Shown here: piece after piece, positions 7,810 through 16,468 of the stretch
Numbering within the stretch: the stretch's first letter is position 1
Layout: the number at the start of each line of letters is the position of its first letter
NCBI GenBank assembly: GCA_943371005.1
Contig: CALRTB020000001.1
Coordinates: forward strand, 310,001 to 374,000
Reading direction: 5' to 3'
Length of the DNA: 64,000 bases
DNA from: MRBY01 sp943371005
Lineage (GTDB): Bacteria; Cyanobacteriota; Cyanobacteriia; Cyanobacteriales; MRBY01
The notes under the pieces: model-generated
The model's input: only the letters and a program-made list of their open reading frames with translations
What the model was told of the DNA's origin: nothing
Databases searched by the model: none
Made by a program: the position numbers and the translations under genes

Positions 7810-8691
7810 TTAACCCAAACGACGTTTGAGTAGCGGTTGGATGGTCGCCAAGGCGATCGCCCCAAAAACCGTCAAAATTCCAAGCACTGCCCCAAAGTTT
7901 AAATCTCCCCAAGGCGCGCTGAAGACTACACTTTGCCATGTCCAATCACTGTGCATATAGAGGTAGCGAATCGGCTCAATGGCATAGGTCAAGGGATTCA
8001 AGCTCGCGACAATCTGTAACCAGTTCGCCATGAAATCTAAGGGCGCTAAAGCGGTACTGGCAAACAGCAGGGGCAAATTCACTACAAAAATTACCGCAAT
8101 CAATTCAATATGTCCCGGCAGCGCAAAAGCCAAACCTAAACTGAGGGCCGTTACCGCCAACACAATCAAGAACACCACTAAGGCGATCGCCCCTAGCCCC
8201 AAGGCACTGGGTAAACCCGCCCCCAACAAAGCACTGGCCCCGACGATCACCGCCGTTTGAATCAAGGTCAGCCCCATAATGTAGATCGTTGAGGCCGCCA
8301 CGATGGAGTAGCGCGTCGCTAAAGGAGCCACCAGCAGTCGATTTAAAAAGCCAAATTCCCGGTCAAACATCACCGGTAAACCTGCATTCAATGCCCCGGA
8401 AAAGGCCGTAAACACAATAATCCCTGGGGCAAGAAATTGGGCATAGTTAATATCATTGCCAAACAGTCCCTGGGGCGCTTTATAAAACAAGGCCCCGAAC
8501 AAAATTAGCCACATAAATGGTTGAATAATGCCCGCGATCAGGGTGGTTGGTCGCCGCTGGAGCTGAATCACCAGGCGTTGGGTGAGGGCTACTGTTTCCT
8601 GAAAAAAATCCTGCCAGCCATTTCCCTCGGCGGCATTGACCTTAGCGGTGGGGGACAGAATCGAGTTGGGCGTAAATATAGATTGACTCAT
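7810..8691 (-). CDS. ABC-2 type transporter permease
   Basis: A 293-residue integral membrane protein with a cytoplasmic N-terminus of about 45 residues and roughly six hydrophobic helices. The segment LPVMFDREFGFLNRLLVAPL around residue 105 is the conserved ABC-2 permease signature, seen for example in DrrB and NodJ. The late segment LNPLTYAIEPIRYL is also typical of the family. Such permeases export drugs, lipids or polysaccharides with a separate ATPase. No ATPase gene lies next to it: the upstream neighbour is divergent and the downstream one convergent, so the partner must be elsewhere. The substrate is unknown. Confidence 0.88.
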   Translation of the reverse strand: MSQSIFTPNSILSPTAKVNAAEGNGWQDFFQETVALTQRLVIQLQRRPTTLIAGIIQPFMWLILFGALFYKAPQGLFGNDINYAQFLAPGIIVFTAFSGALNAGLPVMFDREFGFLNRLLVAPLATRYSIVAASTIYIMGLTLIQTAVIVGASALLGAGLPSALGLGAIALVVFLIVLAVTALSLGLAFALPGHIELIAVIFVVNLPLLFASTALAPLDFMANWLQIVASLNPLTYAIEPIRYLYMHSDWTWQSVVFSAPWGDLNFGAVLGILTVFGAIALATIQPLLKRRLG

Positions 8692-8889
8692 AACAGTTGT
8701 TTCGCGTCACCAAATAGGCGCAGATTTTGGCTCTTTTCTCAGGACTAGATTAACGTATTTCACCCCAAATCATGGCCCCCATCGCCGTTGGGAAGCGCCT
8801 TGTCGGGTGGGGAAATTCCCTCTAAAATCAGTGGGGCTTAACGAAAGCTAAACCTTTACTCCCTGTCGTTTTTAAACGCGATCGCCTTT

Positions 8890-9927
8890 ATGACCAGCTT
8901 GACCGACATTTCAACGGCAGACCTTGCCGCCGCCTTGACCACTGACGTTGACTTTAACTTGGAGCTGCCCGATCCAGAGGACGATCAACTCCATGACGCG
9001 GAATTTGATACCCAGATCGAGCGGGTCTGGCAAATTTGCGATCGCTTTGACCTGCAAACGGACATTTGGCGGGGCCGGATTATGCGGGCCGTGCGAGATC
9101 GAGAAAAACGCGGCGGCGACGGGCGCGGAACAGGCTTTTTAAACTGGCTCAAACAGCGAGAAATTAGCAAAAGTCAAGCCTATGGCCTCATTGAACTGGC
9201 TAATAGTGCCGATACCCTCCTTGCCGAAGGACAACTAGACCCCAACAGCATCAATAATTTCAGCAAAAATGCCTTCGTAGAAACGGCAAAATCAGCCCCA
9301 GAAATTCAAAAACTCGTTGCCGATGCCGCCCAAAAAGGCGATCGCATCACCAGACGGGAAGTAAAACAACTGGCCGACGAATGGACGAGTATGAGCTCGG
9401 AGCTGCTCCCCGATGAAGTGAAAGAACAGGCCGCCAGCGGTGCGCTCCCCAGTCGGTTTCTTTCGCCCCTGGTGAAGGAATTAGAGAAATTGCCAGAAGC
9501 CCATGTCACGGCAATCCAAGAGGAAATCCGCGAAGCTCCCAACACCGACACCGTCAAAGCCATGACCCGGGAGGCGAAAAGTTTAGCAAAATATATCGAT
9601 GCTGCCGCCCAGGTGCAGACCCTCCGCAAGGCGAATATTGATCTAGAAATGGCCCTCGAAGAAGCTCTGCGTTTGGATTGTCTGGGTACCGCCGCTGATC
9701 TGGTGAAACAGGCCACCCAAATGGAGCAATGTGTGGTGAAACTCTTTACCACCTGGAAGCGCCTAGGGAAATTAGCCGATCGCCTTTATGTGGATACGGG
9801 GGCGAGCAATCCCTATCTACGGTCGATGCTGGGCACCCTAGATGCCTTGAGTGGTGAGGTTTTAGAAGTCGATTTAGATGATTCCGGCGAGAGTAGTGTG
9901 CGGATTCGCATTTTAGGAGAGGAGTAA
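8890..9927 (+). CDS. Conserved cyanobacterial protein of unknown function with a helix-turn-helix-like segment
   Basis: A 345-residue, acidic, soluble protein. I do not recognise a named family. Residues 82-110 (FLNWLKQREISKSQAYGLIE onward) resemble the helix-turn-helix of ParB/DUF3102-like proteins, where a 'S-K-S-Q-A-Y' turn precedes a recognition helix. Residues 245-300 are helical, LRKANIDLEMALEEALR. The C-terminus (315-345) looks like a beta-rich tail. A DNA-associated role is a guess. It lies 39 bp before the next gene, so they may be co-transcribed. Confidence 0.7.
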   Translation: MTSLTDISTADLAAALTTDVDFNLELPDPEDDQLHDAEFDTQIERVWQICDRFDLQTDIWRGRIMRAVRDREKRGGDGRGTGFLNWLKQREISKSQAYGLIELANSADTLLAEGQLDPNSINNFSKNAFVETAKSAPEIQKLVADAAQKGDRITRREVKQLADEWTSMSSELLPDEVKEQAASGALPSRFLSPLVKELEKLPEAHVTAIQEEIREAPNTDTVKAMTREAKSLAKYIDAAAQVQTLRKANIDLEMALEEALRLDCLGTAADLVKQATQMEQCVVKLFTTWKRLGKLADRLYVDTGASNPYLRSMLGTLDALSGEVLEVDLDDSGESSVRIRILGEE

Positions 9928-9966
9928 AATAGCAGGGAACAGTTTCAATCAGGAGTAGCGGATCCG

Positions 9967-10365
9967 ATGGGTAAATGGTTCGGGGCGATCGCCTTAGTCT
10001 TCGCTTTAATTTTCGGTCTCGGACAAAACGCAAGTCTGGCGGAATCTCTGAGCGATGATCCCGTGGTGGAATGGTTAACCTTTGCCGTTCCCCAGGCCGA
10101 CCAGGCAAAATTCATCGAAAAGGAACTGGAAATCTGGAACCCAATCGATCGGCGATCACCTGCCTTTGTGCGCAAAGAAATCTGGCAAGCTGCTGACCAC
10201 CCCGATCAGCTTACTGTCGTTGTGTCTTGGTCGAGCCAAGCCCTACGGAAAGTCGTTTCCCCAGAGGACGTTGAAGCCGCCGAGAAAGCCTTTGATAAAG
10301 CCATGGGCAAAAGTTACCCAATCCTCGAAAAGAAAGAGTTCTACAATCTTTCTCCTGCCAATTGA
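9967..10365 (+). CDS. TIGR03792-family secreted protein
   Basis: A 132-residue protein with a signal peptide (about residues 1-25, ending ASLA). The mature part contains VEWLTFAVPQADQAKFIEKE and later LTVVVSWSS, matching the cyanobacterial TIGR03792 family. The fold probably resembles the dimeric alpha/beta-barrel (antibiotic monooxygenase-like) proteins. The function is unknown. It sits 40 bp before the YbjQ gene on the same strand. Confidence 0.75.
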   Translation: MGKWFGAIALVFALIFGLGQNASLAESLSDDPVVEWLTFAVPQADQAKFIEKELEIWNPIDRRSPAFVRKEIWQAADHPDQLTVVVSWSSQALRKVVSPEDVEAAEKAFDKAMGKSYPILEKKEFYNLSPAN

Positions 10366-10405
10366 ACTCGCTAAATTTCTGTTGCACTAATACCCATAAA
10401 AAAAT

Positions 10406-10732
10406 ATGATTCTCACCACTACCAACACCATCGAAGGGGCAACCATCACCAGTTATCGAGGTGTCGTCACCGCTGAAGTGGTCTATGGCACCAATGCCCT
10501 CCGGGATTTCTTTGCGGGCATCCGAGATATGATTGGCGGCCGCACTGCCAGTTACGAGCGAATCTTCGAAAAAGGCCACCAGGAAGCATTGCGAGAACTA
10601 GAAAGCAATGCCCAAAAACGCGGTGCTGATGCGGTAATTGGCCTGAGCATAGACACGGGCACAATCAACATTGACGATAAAGGCGTTTTGTTGCTGATCA
10701 CAGCCACTGGAACCGCTGTAAAACTGGGGTAA
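10406..10732 (+). CDS. YbjQ-family (UPF0145) protein
   Basis: A 108-residue protein starting MILTTTNTIEG, then ITSYRGVVTAEVVYGTN, and later NAQKRGADAVIGLSID. These are the conserved blocks of the YbjQ/UPF0145 family, sometimes described as heavy-metal-binding. Known members form ring-shaped pentamers. The physiological role is not established. Full length for the family. Confidence 0.9.
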   Translation: MILTTTNTIEGATITSYRGVVTAEVVYGTNALRDFFAGIRDMIGGRTASYERIFEKGHQEALRELESNAQKRGADAVIGLSIDTGTINIDDKGVLLLITATGTAVKLG

Positions 10733-10848
10733 GAATTTTCTTTACTGGGCGATCGCCATGATCTTCCCGGCACAATCCTCTCAACCCCTGCGGACACATA
10801 ATGCCGTGGGTAACAAGTTTCAAAGATTGTCTGATGTTGATGATTTTA

Positions 10849-10920
10849 CTGGGGTGCCAGGATTCGAACCTGGGAATGTCGGAACCAAAATCCGATGCCT
10901 TACCGCTTGGCGACACCCCA
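10849..10920 (-). tRNA. tRNA-Gln (UUG anticodon)
   Basis: Read on the minus strand, the 72-nt cloverleaf begins TGGGGTG and ends CACCCCAG, a 7-bp acceptor stem with a G discriminator. The D arm is GCCAAGCGGTAAGGC. The anticodon arm TCGGATTTTGGTTCCGA carries TTG. The T arm CCCAGGTTCGAATCCTGG contains the standard TTCGAAT. No CCA is encoded. It is the only tRNA gene I find in the window. Confidence 0.97.
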
Positions 10921-11069
10921 TTGCGTTTAAGCCTTTAGAAATATAACACCAATTTTTCAGAAGCGTCAACAGTCTCACCAAATCTTTTTTGGGTGGCCCT
11001 GGATAATTGTCAAAAACCCCAAAATCCAGTAAACCTTAACCGTTGCCCTTAACCTCATTATTTTTTTTA

Positions 11070-11372
11070 ATGTCAGATTTGCTTAAACAACTCCAGTCCA
11101 ATTTCGGCGACAGTGAGTGGCATGACCTCGCGCCCCATGCGGCCCGTGATGCGCTGATTGTGGTACATCCTTCCTTAGATCTGTTGCAGGTGGGAGAGGC
11201 GATCGCCACGGATAATGCTCCCCTGGTGGGCAAGTGGATGAGCGGTGGCCTAGTGCGTAAGCCCACAAAAGAAGAACTAGAACGTTGGAACCAAGCAACC
11301 CAGACCCTCGTATTTGCGACATTAATTGTGCAGCCCTTTGTGCTGATCAGTGGAGATCAACCAGAAGTTTAA
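11070..11372 (+). CDS. DUF2288-family protein
   Basis: Start chosen at ATG 11070 (100 residues, MSDLLKQLQSNFG). The frame is open nine codons further, but only from a TTG. The blocks VVHPSLDLLQVGEAIATDNA, then VGKWMSGGLVRKPT and LIVQPFVLIS match the DUF2288 family, small soluble proteins found in proteobacteria and cyanobacteria. No function is known. Confidence 0.8.
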   Translation: MSDLLKQLQSNFGDSEWHDLAPHAARDALIVVHPSLDLLQVGEAIATDNAPLVGKWMSGGLVRKPTKEELERWNQATQTLVFATLIVQPFVLISGDQPEV

Positions 11373-11570
11373 AGGGGCGATCGCCCAGAATTTTTTCGCT
11401 GGGACGACGGGTCTTGTGGGGTAAACTGATTGAGAACAATCCATTGCCCTGGTGTGAGACCTCTGATCATCGCGTATGATCGGGTTTGAGCCTCATTGAT
11501 AGCCTGGCGATAGATAGCGATCATCTCCCGTCGTGGGTTTGCAGCGAACCAAGTTTGTTTTTCTGAGAGT

Positions 11571-12206
11571 ATGAATGATTCTGTGAGCGTAATGCCCAAT
11601 CCTAGTTCCCCATCGGTATCCCCAGGACAACCCTACCTGTTGCAAAATCTGCCGGATCTATTGCCGGAGGGAAAAGTTTTTCCGCGACGGGCCCAACAGC
11701 AAATTGACCTGCTCCTCTTGGCCCTAGAAGCGTTGGAGTTGGGCGGTTCAGAACTGATGCTGCGCTCTGCCCAAAAACTAGAATTGACGGAAATTATCCC
11801 CAACCGGGTCGTCCTCTGGCGATTGCGGCGTACCAACCCCTGGCGACGGTCCCATACCCATGGCCACCTGACCCCCACAGAAGCCAAGGCATTGGTCTTG
11901 ATCATTGGCGATCGCGCGAAGAATTTACTGGCCTTGTTACGGCAACTCCTACCCGCCGCCCAGCACCTCCGGGAACGGAATCTCCCCCTCGACAGTCATT
12001 TTCGTCTTTCTGAATATCTAGAGCGGTTTCGCGCCCATTTCCGGAGCCGGATGAATCCCCGGCGTGTCCGTGTCACCCTCTACAACCAGTCGAAACAAGA
12101 TTTAAACGAACTGGCGATCGCCCTCCTCGAAAAACTGTTGTTTTGTACAGGCACCGTTGGCACCCAACGGCTATGGGTCAGCCTCTTTGATGGAGAAGTG
12201 AGCTAA
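11571..12206 (+). CDS. DUF3038-family protein
   Basis: A 211-residue basic, helical protein with a disordered N-terminus of about 25 residues. Segments QQIDLLLLALEALELGGSE and LTPTEAKALVLIIGDRAK match the cyanobacterial DUF3038 family. The function is unknown. Its stop lies 9 bp before the DUF4335 gene. These two families are adjacent here and form a probable operon, so they may work together. Confidence 0.85.
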   Translation: MNDSVSVMPNPSSPSVSPGQPYLLQNLPDLLPEGKVFPRRAQQQIDLLLLALEALELGGSELMLRSAQKLELTEIIPNRVVLWRLRRTNPWRRSHTHGHLTPTEAKALVLIIGDRAKNLLALLRQLLPAAQHLRERNLPLDSHFRLSEYLERFRAHFRSRMNPRRVRVTLYNQSKQDLNELAIALLEKLLFCTGTVGTQRLWVSLFDGEVS

Positions 12207-12215
12207 ACAATTACC

Positions 12216-13556
12216 ATGAATATTCGTCGCCAATATAACCTCCCCAACTGCACCCTCACCCTCGAAGGATTCGACGATGGTAGTGGCAAACTCCTCGACA
12301 CCCTGACCATCCTCTCCAATGTGGAATGCCGTTTTACGACCTCCCAAAAAGTGCTCAGCGGCGGGAAAATTTTCTTTGATCACCTCGTCCAAGCCGTTAG
12401 TGAGTATGCCCAGGGCATTTTAAGTGGCCTCCAACGTCCCCCCGAAATCCTCGATGCCAAGGGCCAGGTTCGCTTAGAAACAGCAACGGCAACCTATGCC
12501 CATCATCTCCATTGGCAACAGCCCGATGGCAGTGCTGCCGAAACCTTCGAATTAACCACAGCGGAGTTGTTTGATTTAACAGAAGCCATTGATCAATTTC
12601 TTGCCGATGGTTTGACCCTGCCGGATTTTGTTTTACCCCTAACGCCCCTAAGTCGTCGCCATTGCGTACCGGAGGAATCCTTTGCAGATCGGGCGGTGCC
12701 GCCCCTGGTTGGCGTCAGTGGTTTAGCCCTAACAGCCTTTGCTTTATTCTTCGTACCAGCGCCAGAAACAACACGTACCGACAGTGAGCAGGTTGGTTCT
12801 GGGGAGGAGACGGAACAACTCACCAGCGCAACTTTACCGGATACGGCCCTCTGGACGGAAGCTGATTTTGATCGCCTTGGTGAAACCTTACCCACCATTA
12901 CCGCAGACCGCGATCTGCAGTTAATGCAAGCTTATCTCTATGGCACCCTAGACTCAGCTTGGACGGAGCGCAATACGACAGATAATGCTTCCTATCGCTT
13001 GGCCCTCGGCACCGATGGTCGTCTTTTGGGCGTGCAACCTCTAGATGGCGCTGAGATGACGACGGGGACAACGGCCTTAAGTGAGTTGGGTCATACCCCA
13101 GAAGTGGCGGCGATCGCCAACGAGCAGGCCATGGCCCAATTTCGGGTAAATTTTGCGGGAAATGTCTTGGAAGTGAGCCCCTGGGAAGGTTTTCAAAGTT
13201 CCCGTGAGTTGGATTTTGATTCCCGCGAAGTGGAGGGGGACGCTCTCCGCCAATTAATTCAACAGGTTAAAGACACCATCGCCGCCGAGTTTGATCGAGA
13301 AAATGCCACCATTCCCCAAACCCTGGCCTATACCTTGGGGGTTACCAATGACGGGGCGATCGCCCTCGTGGTCGCCGATAATAACGCCGCAAAAACAGCC
13401 CTTGATCAGACCCCTCTCCCCGCTCTAGTGGAACCAGCGGCGGCGGGCATTGTCCCTGGCGAAACAATCTTGCCCACTGAACCGCTGACCCAGGTTAATG
13501 TGGTCTTTCAAACCAATGGCGTGATCGAAGTGAGTCCCTGGGCAGGTTATCGTTAA
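12216..13556 (+). CDS. DUF4335-family membrane protein
   Basis: A 446-residue protein starting MNIRRQYNLPNCTLTLEGFD, the DUF4335 opening. The N-terminal soluble domain (about 1-155) is followed by one hydrophobic helix near residues 163-185 (LVGVSGLALTAFALFFV), then an acidic linker and a C-terminal domain. The C-terminal part repeats a short motif: VLEVSPWEGF near residue 320 and VIEVSPWAGY at the very end. The C-terminal half is probably periplasmic or lumenal, although the orientation cannot be read with certainty. The function is unknown. It forms a likely operon with DUF3038 upstream and the next gene 23 bp downstream. Confidence 0.85.
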   Translation: MNIRRQYNLPNCTLTLEGFDDGSGKLLDTLTILSNVECRFTTSQKVLSGGKIFFDHLVQAVSEYAQGILSGLQRPPEILDAKGQVRLETATATYAHHLHWQQPDGSAAETFELTTAELFDLTEAIDQFLADGLTLPDFVLPLTPLSRRHCVPEESFADRAVPPLVGVSGLALTAFALFFVPAPETTRTDSEQVGSGEETEQLTSATLPDTALWTEADFDRLGETLPTITADRDLQLMQAYLYGTLDSAWTERNTTDNASYRLALGTDGRLLGVQPLDGAEMTTGTTALSELGHTPEVAAIANEQAMAQFRVNFAGNVLEVSPWEGFQSSRELDFDSREVEGDALRQLIQQVKDTIAAEFDRENATIPQTLAYTLGVTNDGAIALVVADNNAAKTALDQTPLPALVEPAAAGIVPGETILPTEPLTQVNVVFQTNGVIEVSPWAGYR

Positions 13557-13579
13557 AAGAAAGCGACCACCGCAAAGCC

Positions 13580-14173
13580 ATGGTCTACAGTACCCAAGAT
13601 TTAATTGAAATCCTCAACCAAGAGTTAAAGGCAACCCTCCGGGGCGATCGCCTTTTGCTCTCACCGGATGCGCGGGTGGGGGTGCCAATCGTGACCATGG
13701 CCCTCGATCAAGACCAACTGGGAAAAGTGTTTGCCTGCCAGGACTTTACCCAACAGATTCACCAATACCAACGGGAAAATAATGTCTCCGGCATCGTCTG
13801 GCGGGAAATCACCGTGGGCGATCGCCAATTAAACCTGCCGGAAATTCACCAGCAACTGATTGCCATCGACAGCGATAAAGCGATTCTCCGGGCGGCGAAA
13901 CCCAACGTTCTCGACTTTTGGCACCACATCACCGAGGGCTTAAACCTCTGGCAGTTAGTCGATCATCAACTTTCTCCCCTGACTTTTGCGGAGTTAGGGC
14001 GGGCCAGTCAACTCGCAGAATGGGCCGAATTGGATGTGGGTCACGGTGAATTTTACCTCGCCCTCTGCTGGGGTAACCCAAAGGAATGCCATTACCGCTG
14101 GGCTGCCCCCCAATCCGGCTGCGATCGCCTCATTGCCGCCGCCGAACAACCCCAGCATCTCAACATTTTCTAA
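13580..14173 (+). CDS. Conserved hypothetical protein downstream of DUF3038/DUF4335
   Basis: A 197-residue soluble protein I cannot assign to a named family. It has no signal peptide and no membrane helix, and is rich in His, Trp and Gln in the second half (FWHHITEGLNLWQLVDHQLS). It contains two HIP1 octamers in frame. Spacing of 23 bp from the DUF4335 gene suggests co-transcription. Confidence 0.65.
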   Translation: MVYSTQDLIEILNQELKATLRGDRLLLSPDARVGVPIVTMALDQDQLGKVFACQDFTQQIHQYQRENNVSGIVWREITVGDRQLNLPEIHQQLIAIDSDKAILRAAKPNVLDFWHHITEGLNLWQLVDHQLSPLTFAELGRASQLAEWAELDVGHGEFYLALCWGNPKECHYRWAAPQSGCDRLIAAAEQPQHLNIF

Positions 14174-14391
14174 CCCCCCAAACATTTTTTCTGATCCCCC
14201 GCCCCTGCGCTAAAATTGTGAAATAGACGTACTAATTTTTCCCCGCTCCATTGAGTTTTTTTATGGCGATCGCCCCGAATTTATTTTTTGCTTAGTTTGC
14301 ATATATATTTTTTGGCTGCAAAACCGCCGCTCCACCCCCTTGGTAAATCCTGCCGCAGATTCAGCCTGCTCCTCCCAGAAGCCTTTTATGG

Positions 14392-14397
14392 TATAAT
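14392..14397 (+). promoter_or_regulatory. Candidate -10 element of the gyrB promoter
   Basis: A perfect TATAAT lies 65 bp before the gyrB start, in an otherwise gene-free 288-bp gap. No good -35 hexamer is seen 16-18 bp upstream. Confidence 0.45.
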
Positions 14398-14461
14398 TTT
14401 TGCCTGATTTAACCCAAAAACAGGCTATAGAGTTTTTACGCCCAAAATTCGGAGTTCGTCC

Positions 14462-16384
14462 ATGACCAGTAATTACAGTGCCCAGCAGATCCAGGTTCTC
14501 GAAGGATTAGAACCTGTCCGCAAACGTCCCGGAATGTACATCGGCACCACTGGTCCCCGTGGCTTACATCACCTCGTTTATGAAGTTGTTGATAACTCCG
14601 TCGATGAAGCCCTGGCCGGCTACTGCACAGAAATTAGCGTTGAGATTAATGCCGATGGCTCCGTCACCGTCACCGACAACGGACGTGGTATTCCCGTCGA
14701 TGTGCACCCCAGTACCGGGAAATCAGCCCTCGAAACCGTGATGACCGTCCTCCACGCGGGGGGCAAATTTGGCGCGGGCGGCTATAAAGTCTCCGGTGGT
14801 CTGCACGGGGTAGGCGTTTCTGTGGTCAATGCCCTATCAGAATGGGTCGAAGTTACCGTTTGGCGCGACGAAACTACCTACAAACAACGCTACGAACGGG
14901 GTGTCCCCCAAGGCGAACTCACCGAAGCCCCGGCCCCACAGCATTTATCGGGAACATCCGTTTGCTTTTTGCCCGATGCGAAAATTTTTACCGAAACGAC
15001 CGTTTTTGATTACAACACCCTCGCCGGACGCCTGCGGGAACTAGCATATCTCAATGCTGGCGTCAAAATCGTCTTTACGGATCACCGCTCAGAAAAGCAA
15101 GCCAGTAATACCTATTTTTATGAAGGGGGCATCAAAGAATATGTCGCCTACATGAACCGCGAAAAATCCCCCCTCCACGAAGAAATTATCTATGTCACCG
15201 GGGAAAAGAACGGTGTTCAGCTAGAAGTGGCCTTGCAATGGTGTACCGATGCCTATAGCGATAATTTGCTGGGTTTTGCCAATAACATCCGCACCGTTGA
15301 TGGTGGAACACACCTCGAAGGGTTAAAAAGCGTACTCACCCGAACCATGAATACCGTGGCGCGGAAACGCAATAAGCTCAAGGATAATGATTCGAACCTA
15401 GCCGGGGAAAATATTCGCGAAGGTTTAACGGCAGTAATTTCGGTGAAGGTGCCCGATCCAGAATTTGAAGGGCAAACGAAAACAAAGCTCGGCAACTCGG
15501 AAGTGCGGGGGATTGTTGATTCCTTTGTGGGCGAAGTGCTGACGGAATATTTTGAATTTAATCTCAATGTCGTTGATTCAATTTTAGAAAAGGCAATCCA
15601 AGCGTTTAAGGCAGCAGAAGCGGCACGGCGGGCGCGGGAATTGGTGCGCCGTAAATCTGTTTTAGAATCTTCGTTACTCCCCGGTAAATTGGCTGACTGT
15701 AGTGAACGGGATCCGGCTAAGACTGAGATTTACTTGGTGGAGGGAGATTCTGCGGGTGGTAGTGCGAAACAGGGCCGTGATCGCGCCTTCCAAGCCATCT
15801 TGCCGCTGCGAGGAAAAATCCTCAATATCGAGAAAACCGATGACGCCAAGATTTATAAAAATAACGAAATTCAGTCTTTGATTACAGCGTTGGGGATGGG
15901 GATTAAAGGGGAAGAATTTAACCCCGAAAAACTCCGTTACCATCGGGTGGTGATCATGACTGACGCGGATGTGGATGGGGCGCACATTCGGACATTGTTA
16001 CTGACCTTCTTCTATCGCTACCAGCGAGAATTGGTGGATCAAGGCTATATTTACATTGCCTGCCCGCCCCTCTACAAACTGGAACGGGGTAAAAACCACG
16101 TTTATTGCTACAGCGATCGCGAACTGCAAGATCAAATCCGTCAGCTCCCCGACAACGCGAAATATAATATCCAGCGCTTTAAGGGTCTGGGGGAAATGAT
16201 GCCGCAACAGCTTTGGGATACCACCATGAACCCAGAAAGCCGTACCCTCAAACGGGTTGAGATCGAAGATGCTGCCGAAGCGGATCGAATCTTTACGGTG
16301 CTCATGGGCGATCGCGTTGCACCCCGGCGAGAATTTATCGAGATGAATGCTCCAAAACTGAACATGGACGATCTCGATATTTAA
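14462..16384 (+). CDS. gyrB: DNA gyrase subunit B
   Basis: A 640-residue protein, normal length for GyrB without the long proteobacterial insertion. The GHKL ATPase domain is at the N-terminus, with the catalytic Glu in LVYEVVDNSVDEAL (Glu41) and GGKFGAGGYKVSGGLHGVG as the ATP lid. The TOPRIM domain includes YLVEGDSAGGSAKQGRDR, LRGKILNIEK and the metal-binding TDADVDGAHIRTLLL. The C-terminal motif RFKGLGEMMPQQLWDTTM is also present. With GyrA (not in the window) it introduces negative supercoils. It is followed by a bidirectional terminator. Confidence 0.99.
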   Translation: MTSNYSAQQIQVLEGLEPVRKRPGMYIGTTGPRGLHHLVYEVVDNSVDEALAGYCTEISVEINADGSVTVTDNGRGIPVDVHPSTGKSALETVMTVLHAGGKFGAGGYKVSGGLHGVGVSVVNALSEWVEVTVWRDETTYKQRYERGVPQGELTEAPAPQHLSGTSVCFLPDAKIFTETTVFDYNTLAGRLRELAYLNAGVKIVFTDHRSEKQASNTYFYEGGIKEYVAYMNREKSPLHEEIIYVTGEKNGVQLEVALQWCTDAYSDNLLGFANNIRTVDGGTHLEGLKSVLTRTMNTVARKRNKLKDNDSNLAGENIREGLTAVISVKVPDPEFEGQTKTKLGNSEVRGIVDSFVGEVLTEYFEFNLNVVDSILEKAIQAFKAAEAARRARELVRRKSVLESSLLPGKLADCSERDPAKTEIYLVEGDSAGGSAKQGRDRAFQAILPLRGKILNIEKTDDAKIYKNNEIQSLITALGMGIKGEEFNPEKLRYHRVVIMTDADVDGAHIRTLLLTFFYRYQRELVDQGYIYIACPPLYKLERGKNHVYCYSDRELQDQIRQLPDNAKYNIQRFKGLGEMMPQQLWDTTMNPESRTLKRVEIEDAAEADRIFTVLMGDRVAPRREFIEMNAPKLNMDDLDI

Positions 16385-16400
16385 CAGCAGCTTTAAGTAC

Positions 16401-16443
16401 AAAAAAGCCTCCTCATCATTACGAAAAGGAGGTTTTGTTTTTT
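16401..16443. terminator. Bidirectional terminator between gyrB and sat
   Basis: CCTCCT and AGGAGG form a 6-bp stem with a 13-nt loop. An A run precedes it and a T-rich run follows, so it can end transcripts from both sides: gyrB (plus) stops 16 bp before it and sat (minus) 25 bp after it. Confidence 0.8.
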
Positions 16444-16468
16444 CTGAAGAAATTTAAAAATTCAGCAA

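Noticed and set aside
11369..11599. 76-codon minus-strand frame between DUF2288 and DUF3038 genes
   Set aside because: It overlaps the start of the DUF3038 gene on the other strand, and I see no ribosome binding site or conserved motif. A small protein cannot be fully excluded.
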